A DNA stretch of 8,949 nt from an uncultured Eubacteriales bacterium (GTDB lineage Bacteria > Bacillota > Clostridia > Christensenellales > Pumilibacteraceae): contig USNB01000045.1 of NCBI GenBank assembly GCA_900555875.1, forward strand, positions 1 to 8,949, read 5' to 3'. Under the pieces are notes generated by a model. It did no database searches and was not told the origin of the DNA. It saw nothing but the letters and a program-made list of their open reading frames with translations. The translations under genes and the position numbers were made by a program. This document shows, in pieces, positions 6,124-8,949 of the stretch (position 1 is its first letter; each line of letters opens with the position of its first letter).

Positions 6124-8949
6124 ATGGAGAACAGCGGCTCGAAAAAAGAGAGATTCGGCGTGCTTGCCGAAGAAAACGTGAAAGTGAAGGCGGACGCCGA
6201 TCTTATCGGCAGCGAACTCCGCCGTCAGCAGACGTCCTTCGACACCTCGGGCGTCAAGCGTATGACGGGCGCGCTCGCGGAGATGAACGGAGCGGTGGAA
6301 GAGCTGGACCGTTACGACGATTTTTCCGCGCTCAAGATAGATATAAGCAAATACGAACGGTCCCCGGAGACGGGCGGATACGGCATAGCCCGCCGTCCCG
6401 AAGTGCAGGGCACCGGCGGCATCATACTCGATCATCAGCGCAACGCGGCGCTCGCCTTCCTTCGCGAGCTTCGCGGTTTCGGTCTGCTCGCGGACGTGGT
6501 GGGCAGCGGCAAGACGTACGAGGCGGGCGTCGTGCTCAGCGAGCTGGCGGTACGCGGCAAAGTAACGTCCCTCCTTATCGTCGTGCCCGGGCAGGTGTAT
6601 GACACGTGGGTCGACGTTCTCGAGTCTCAGTTCGGCATGGGAAAGGGATCCCTCATGCACGTAGGCGCGGATCCGGACGCCGAAAAACCGTATTGCGAAC
6701 GCGCAGGCGCGTTTTACCGGCCCGTGCATCCCATGATCGTGAAGACGGACGATTTCGCCGGGTGGCCCGAATCGGCGTGCAAATATCTTTTCGACGTAAT
6801 AGTGGTGGACGAGGCGCATCATCTGTGCGCGGAGGGCGGAAAATACGCCCGCGCGATGCGCATGCTCAGCAGCCTTATGGAGACCAAGAAAGCCGCGGGC
6901 ACGACTTACTGCCTGCTGCTCACGGCGACGCCGCATACGGGCAACCTCGCAAATATGTTCCGCCTCTGGTATTTTATACGCCGCAACGGCGGCGTGCCGT
7001 CCGACTTCGACGAAAAGGAGGATTACGAGCGCACCGAGGAATACCGCAGCGAAAAGCGGCATTATATGGAAGACGTGTGCCGCGGCGCGTCCACCGTGCT
7101 TGAATTCATAAAGAAAGTCAAACTGCGCGAAGTGTCTGCGGGCAGCCGCGAGGCATTCGAGCGTTTTCTTTCCGGCATAGGCGTGAGCGAGAGCGATTAT
7201 GCCGGAAAGACGGAGGGGGAAAAGGCGGCGCTTGCGGACGATTTCCTTGCGGCGCCCGGCAATGCGGAGCTCAAAAAAACGGTGACCGAACGCGTGGCGA
7301 GCGCTTATCACAACGGCGTGCTGCGCTCCATAATGATCCGTCAGGCGAAGAATCCGCTTGCGGGCCGCAGGAAGAAATACGTGCTCAACGAGCTGTTCCT
7401 GCCCACGCGCAAGCAGATAGGCAACGTCACGCTCACGATGGAGAACTCCGAGCCGTTCACGCTCGACCTGTCTACGCTCGCGGACGGCGGAACGGTCACG
7501 GCGGACGGGAAGAAGCAGAGCCTGCGCGAGTTCCTCACCGAGTATTCGCGCACGAGCGGACTTCCGTATAAGCAGGCTTACGCGCTCATGATGAGACAGC
7601 TCATGCCGTACTTCTGCGAGAAGGGCACGGACGAATTCCCGGCGGACATCTTTGAAAAGAGCGGTTCGGCGAGGTATTATCTCGGCAGGCTGGGACTGGG
7701 CGACAGCGAACCCACGCAGGAGACCGCCGTCGTTCCCGTGGAGTTCGGCAGGGATCCGTTCTCATATAAGATGGAGGAGACAAGGAAGATCCTTCGCGCG
7801 CACAAGGGAAAGCGCGTGCTCGTGTTCTTCGATTACGACGTCGAGCGGGAAAATTCGGTGAGCGAGCGTTTTGCGGAAGAACTGAAGAAGGATAAGGAGT
7901 TCGCGTCGCGCGTGCTCACCGGCTCCAAGACCAACGCGCGAGAAGCCGCCGAGCAGTTCACCGCGAAAAAGGACGCCATCCTCGTCGTCCTCGACCCGTC
8001 GCTCACCGAGGGCGCGAACTTGCAGGCGTGCAACATCATAATCAATTTCTCGGTGACGCCCGATCCGCTCGCGATGGATCAGCGCATAGGCCGCATATTC
8101 CGTCTCGGTCAGGACAACGACGTATATATATACTCGCTTGCCGTCATGAACGAGCTGGAAGGTTACGCGCTCATGTATTTTTCGGGCATCGGACTGCTCA
8201 GCGCGGGCAGCGGAGACGCGACGATCATATCGGGCAGCAACAGCGAGCGCATGATCGCCGTACGCTGTCCCGTGTGCCGTAACGTGCGGCTGTACTCGCA
8301 GGAGGATTACGAGGCTAAGAAGAAGAACGACGACCTCTACTGCCGCGAGACGGAAGAATGCTGCAATATCGAAAATCCCAAGGGCACGCGTATGGACGAG
8401 ATAAGCGTGTGGGACTTCAAGTGCGACAGCTGCGGCAAGACGTTCACGCGGTCGGTCGCGCAGGAGGGATATTTCTGTATGTCGCAGAACACGTCGGGCG
8501 GCATCATGTGCAACAGCGGCGAGTTCGGAGACCGCAGCATGTACTGCCGCAAGATATGCGCGGTAGCGCACTGCCGGCTGTTCACTACGGGCGCGAGAAA
8601 GGACTGCGCGGCGCTCGCGAGATACCGCGAAAAGGGCGGCGCGGTGAGCAATACCGAACTGATGAAGATATGCGACGGCTGCACGTATTCGGATATATGC
8701 TGCGGAAGGATAGACTCGGGCGCGGCGGCGACCGCGCGGTGTTCGACGTGCGAGAGCGCGACGTGTTTCCCCAAGCCCGTCGCCGTGAATTTCGACGACA
8801 GGTGGGAGGCGGACTGTCCCGTGTGCGCGGCGAGCGGAAGGAGCGGACGGCTGCGCAGGGTGACTGCGCATACGTTCGCCGCATACCTTCGCGCGGCATG
8901 GAATTTCAAGGGAGACAGATCGAGCTTCTGCTATAATCTCGAGCGCGAG
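6124..8949 (+). CDS. SNF2-type superfamily 2 helicase with cysteine-rich C-terminus (3' partial)
   Basis: The frame is open for 942 codons from the ATG at 6124 to the last base and continues beyond. An AGGAG overlapping the previous stop (TAGGAG) gives a well-spaced ribosome binding site, so it is coupled to the Hsp70-like gene. Motifs: DHQRNAALAFL (103-113), Walker A ADVVGSGKT (123-131, Lys130), Walker B DVIVVDEAHH (224-233), motif III LLLTATPH (264-271), LVFFDYD (566-572), motif V EGANLQACNIIINFS (629-643) and motif VI QRIGRIFRLGQ (653-663). The linked GANLQ and QRIGR.FRLGQ are typical of SNF2/RapA-like DNA translocases. About 290 residues separate motif III from the second RecA lobe, a common insertion point in this family. 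From residue 715 to 942 there are more than twenty cysteines, many as CxxC (715-718, 767-770, 850-853, 873-876, 898-901), suggesting several zinc sites. It probably remodels or translocates on DNA or RNA together with its partner; substrate and pathway are unknown. Confidence 0.88.
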   Translation, partial: MENSGSKKERFGVLAEENVKVKADADLIGSELRRQQTSFDTSGVKRMTGALAEMNGAVEELDRYDDFSALKIDISKYERSPETGGYGIARRPEVQGTGGIILDHQRNAALAFLRELRGFGLLADVVGSGKTYEAGVVLSELAVRGKVTSLLIVVPGQVYDTWVDVLESQFGMGKGSLMHVGADPDAEKPYCERAGAFYRPVHPMIVKTDDFAGWPESACKYLFDVIVVDEAHHLCAEGGKYARAMRMLSSLMETKKAAGTTYCLLLTATPHTGNLANMFRLWYFIRRNGGVPSDFDEKEDYERTEEYRSEKRHYMEDVCRGASTVLEFIKKVKLREVSAGSREAFERFLSGIGVSESDYAGKTEGEKAALADDFLAAPGNAELKKTVTERVASAYHNGVLRSIMIRQAKNPLAGRRKKYVLNELFLPTRKQIGNVTLTMENSEPFTLDLSTLADGGTVTADGKKQSLREFLTEYSRTSGLPYKQAYALMMRQLMPYFCEKGTDEFPADIFEKSGSARYYLGRLGLGDSEPTQETAVVPVEFGRDPFSYKMEETRKILRAHKGKRVLVFFDYDVERENSVSERFAEELKKDKEFASRVLTGSKTNAREAAEQFTAKKDAILVVLDPSLTEGANLQACNIIINFSVTPDPLAMDQRIGRIFRLGQDNDVYIYSLAVMNELEGYALMYFSGIGLLSAGSGDATIISGSNSERMIAVRCPVCRNVRLYSQEDYEAKKKNDDLYCRETEECCNIENPKGTRMDEISVWDFKCDSCGKTFTRSVAQEGYFCMSQNTSGGIMCNSGEFGDRSMYCRKICAVAHCRLFTTGARKDCAALARYREKGGAVSNTELMKICDGCTYSDICCGRIDSGAAATARCSTCESATCFPKPVAVNFDDRWEADCPVCAASGRSGRLRRVTAHTFAAYLRAAWNFKGDRSSFCYNLERE

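Noticed and set aside
5587..7311. Long open frame on the - strand (574 codons)
   Set aside because: It lies antisense to the Hsp70-like and helicase genes, has a His/Arg/Ala-rich composition without any family motif, and straddles the junction of two real genes. It is a by-product of the GC-biased codon use on the other strand.
1..8949. CRISPR arrays, tRNA or rRNA genes, insertion sequences
   Set aside because: I saw no regularly spaced repeats, no tRNA-like cloverleaf or rRNA signature, and no transposase or integrase motif in any frame.

Overview
The window looks like a chromosomal segment from a moderately GC-rich Gram-positive-type bacterium, most likely an uncultured member of the Clostridia (Bacillota). 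The support is indirect: a DUF4430 lipoprotein paired with an ECF-type S component, consensus sigma-A promoters, GGAGG-type ribosome binding sites, an AraC-type regulator of the kind common in gut Clostridia, and many ATA isoleucine codons despite the GC-rich background. No marker gene fixes the taxonomy.

Left part (1-2530): an aldo/keto reductase on the + strand (299-1213) has its own TTGACA/TAAAAT promoter. It converges on a cupin-AraC transcription factor on the - strand (1311-2288), and a symmetrical hairpin terminator lies between them. The AraC gene has a perfect TTGACA-17-TATAAT promoter, a leader of about 124 nt with a possible 30-codon upstream frame that overlaps its start codon, and a repeat-rich upstream region that may be its operator.

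Middle (2553-3964, - strand): a compact cobalamin uptake operon. In transcription order it holds a perfect-consensus promoter, a cobalamin riboswitch with a good B12 box, an intrinsic terminator, a second hairpin that buries the Shine-Dalgarno of the first gene, a DUF4430 lipoprotein, and an ECF transporter S component translationally coupled by an ATGA overlap. The energizing ECF module is not in the window, as expected for group II ECF transporters.

Right part (4051-8949, + strand): a divergent promoter drives a tight two-gene unit. The first gene encodes a divergent Hsp70/DnaK-like actin-fold ATPase of 668 aa. Nine bases after its stop, a large SNF2-type superfamily 2 helicase begins and stays open through the last base of the window (942 codons seen). 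The helicase ends in an unusually cysteine-rich region with repeated CxxC motifs. I do not recognise this Hsp70-like plus SNF2/zinc-finger pair as a named system. It is the best candidate here for an undescribed nucleic-acid surveillance, remodelling or defence module, but that function is inference.
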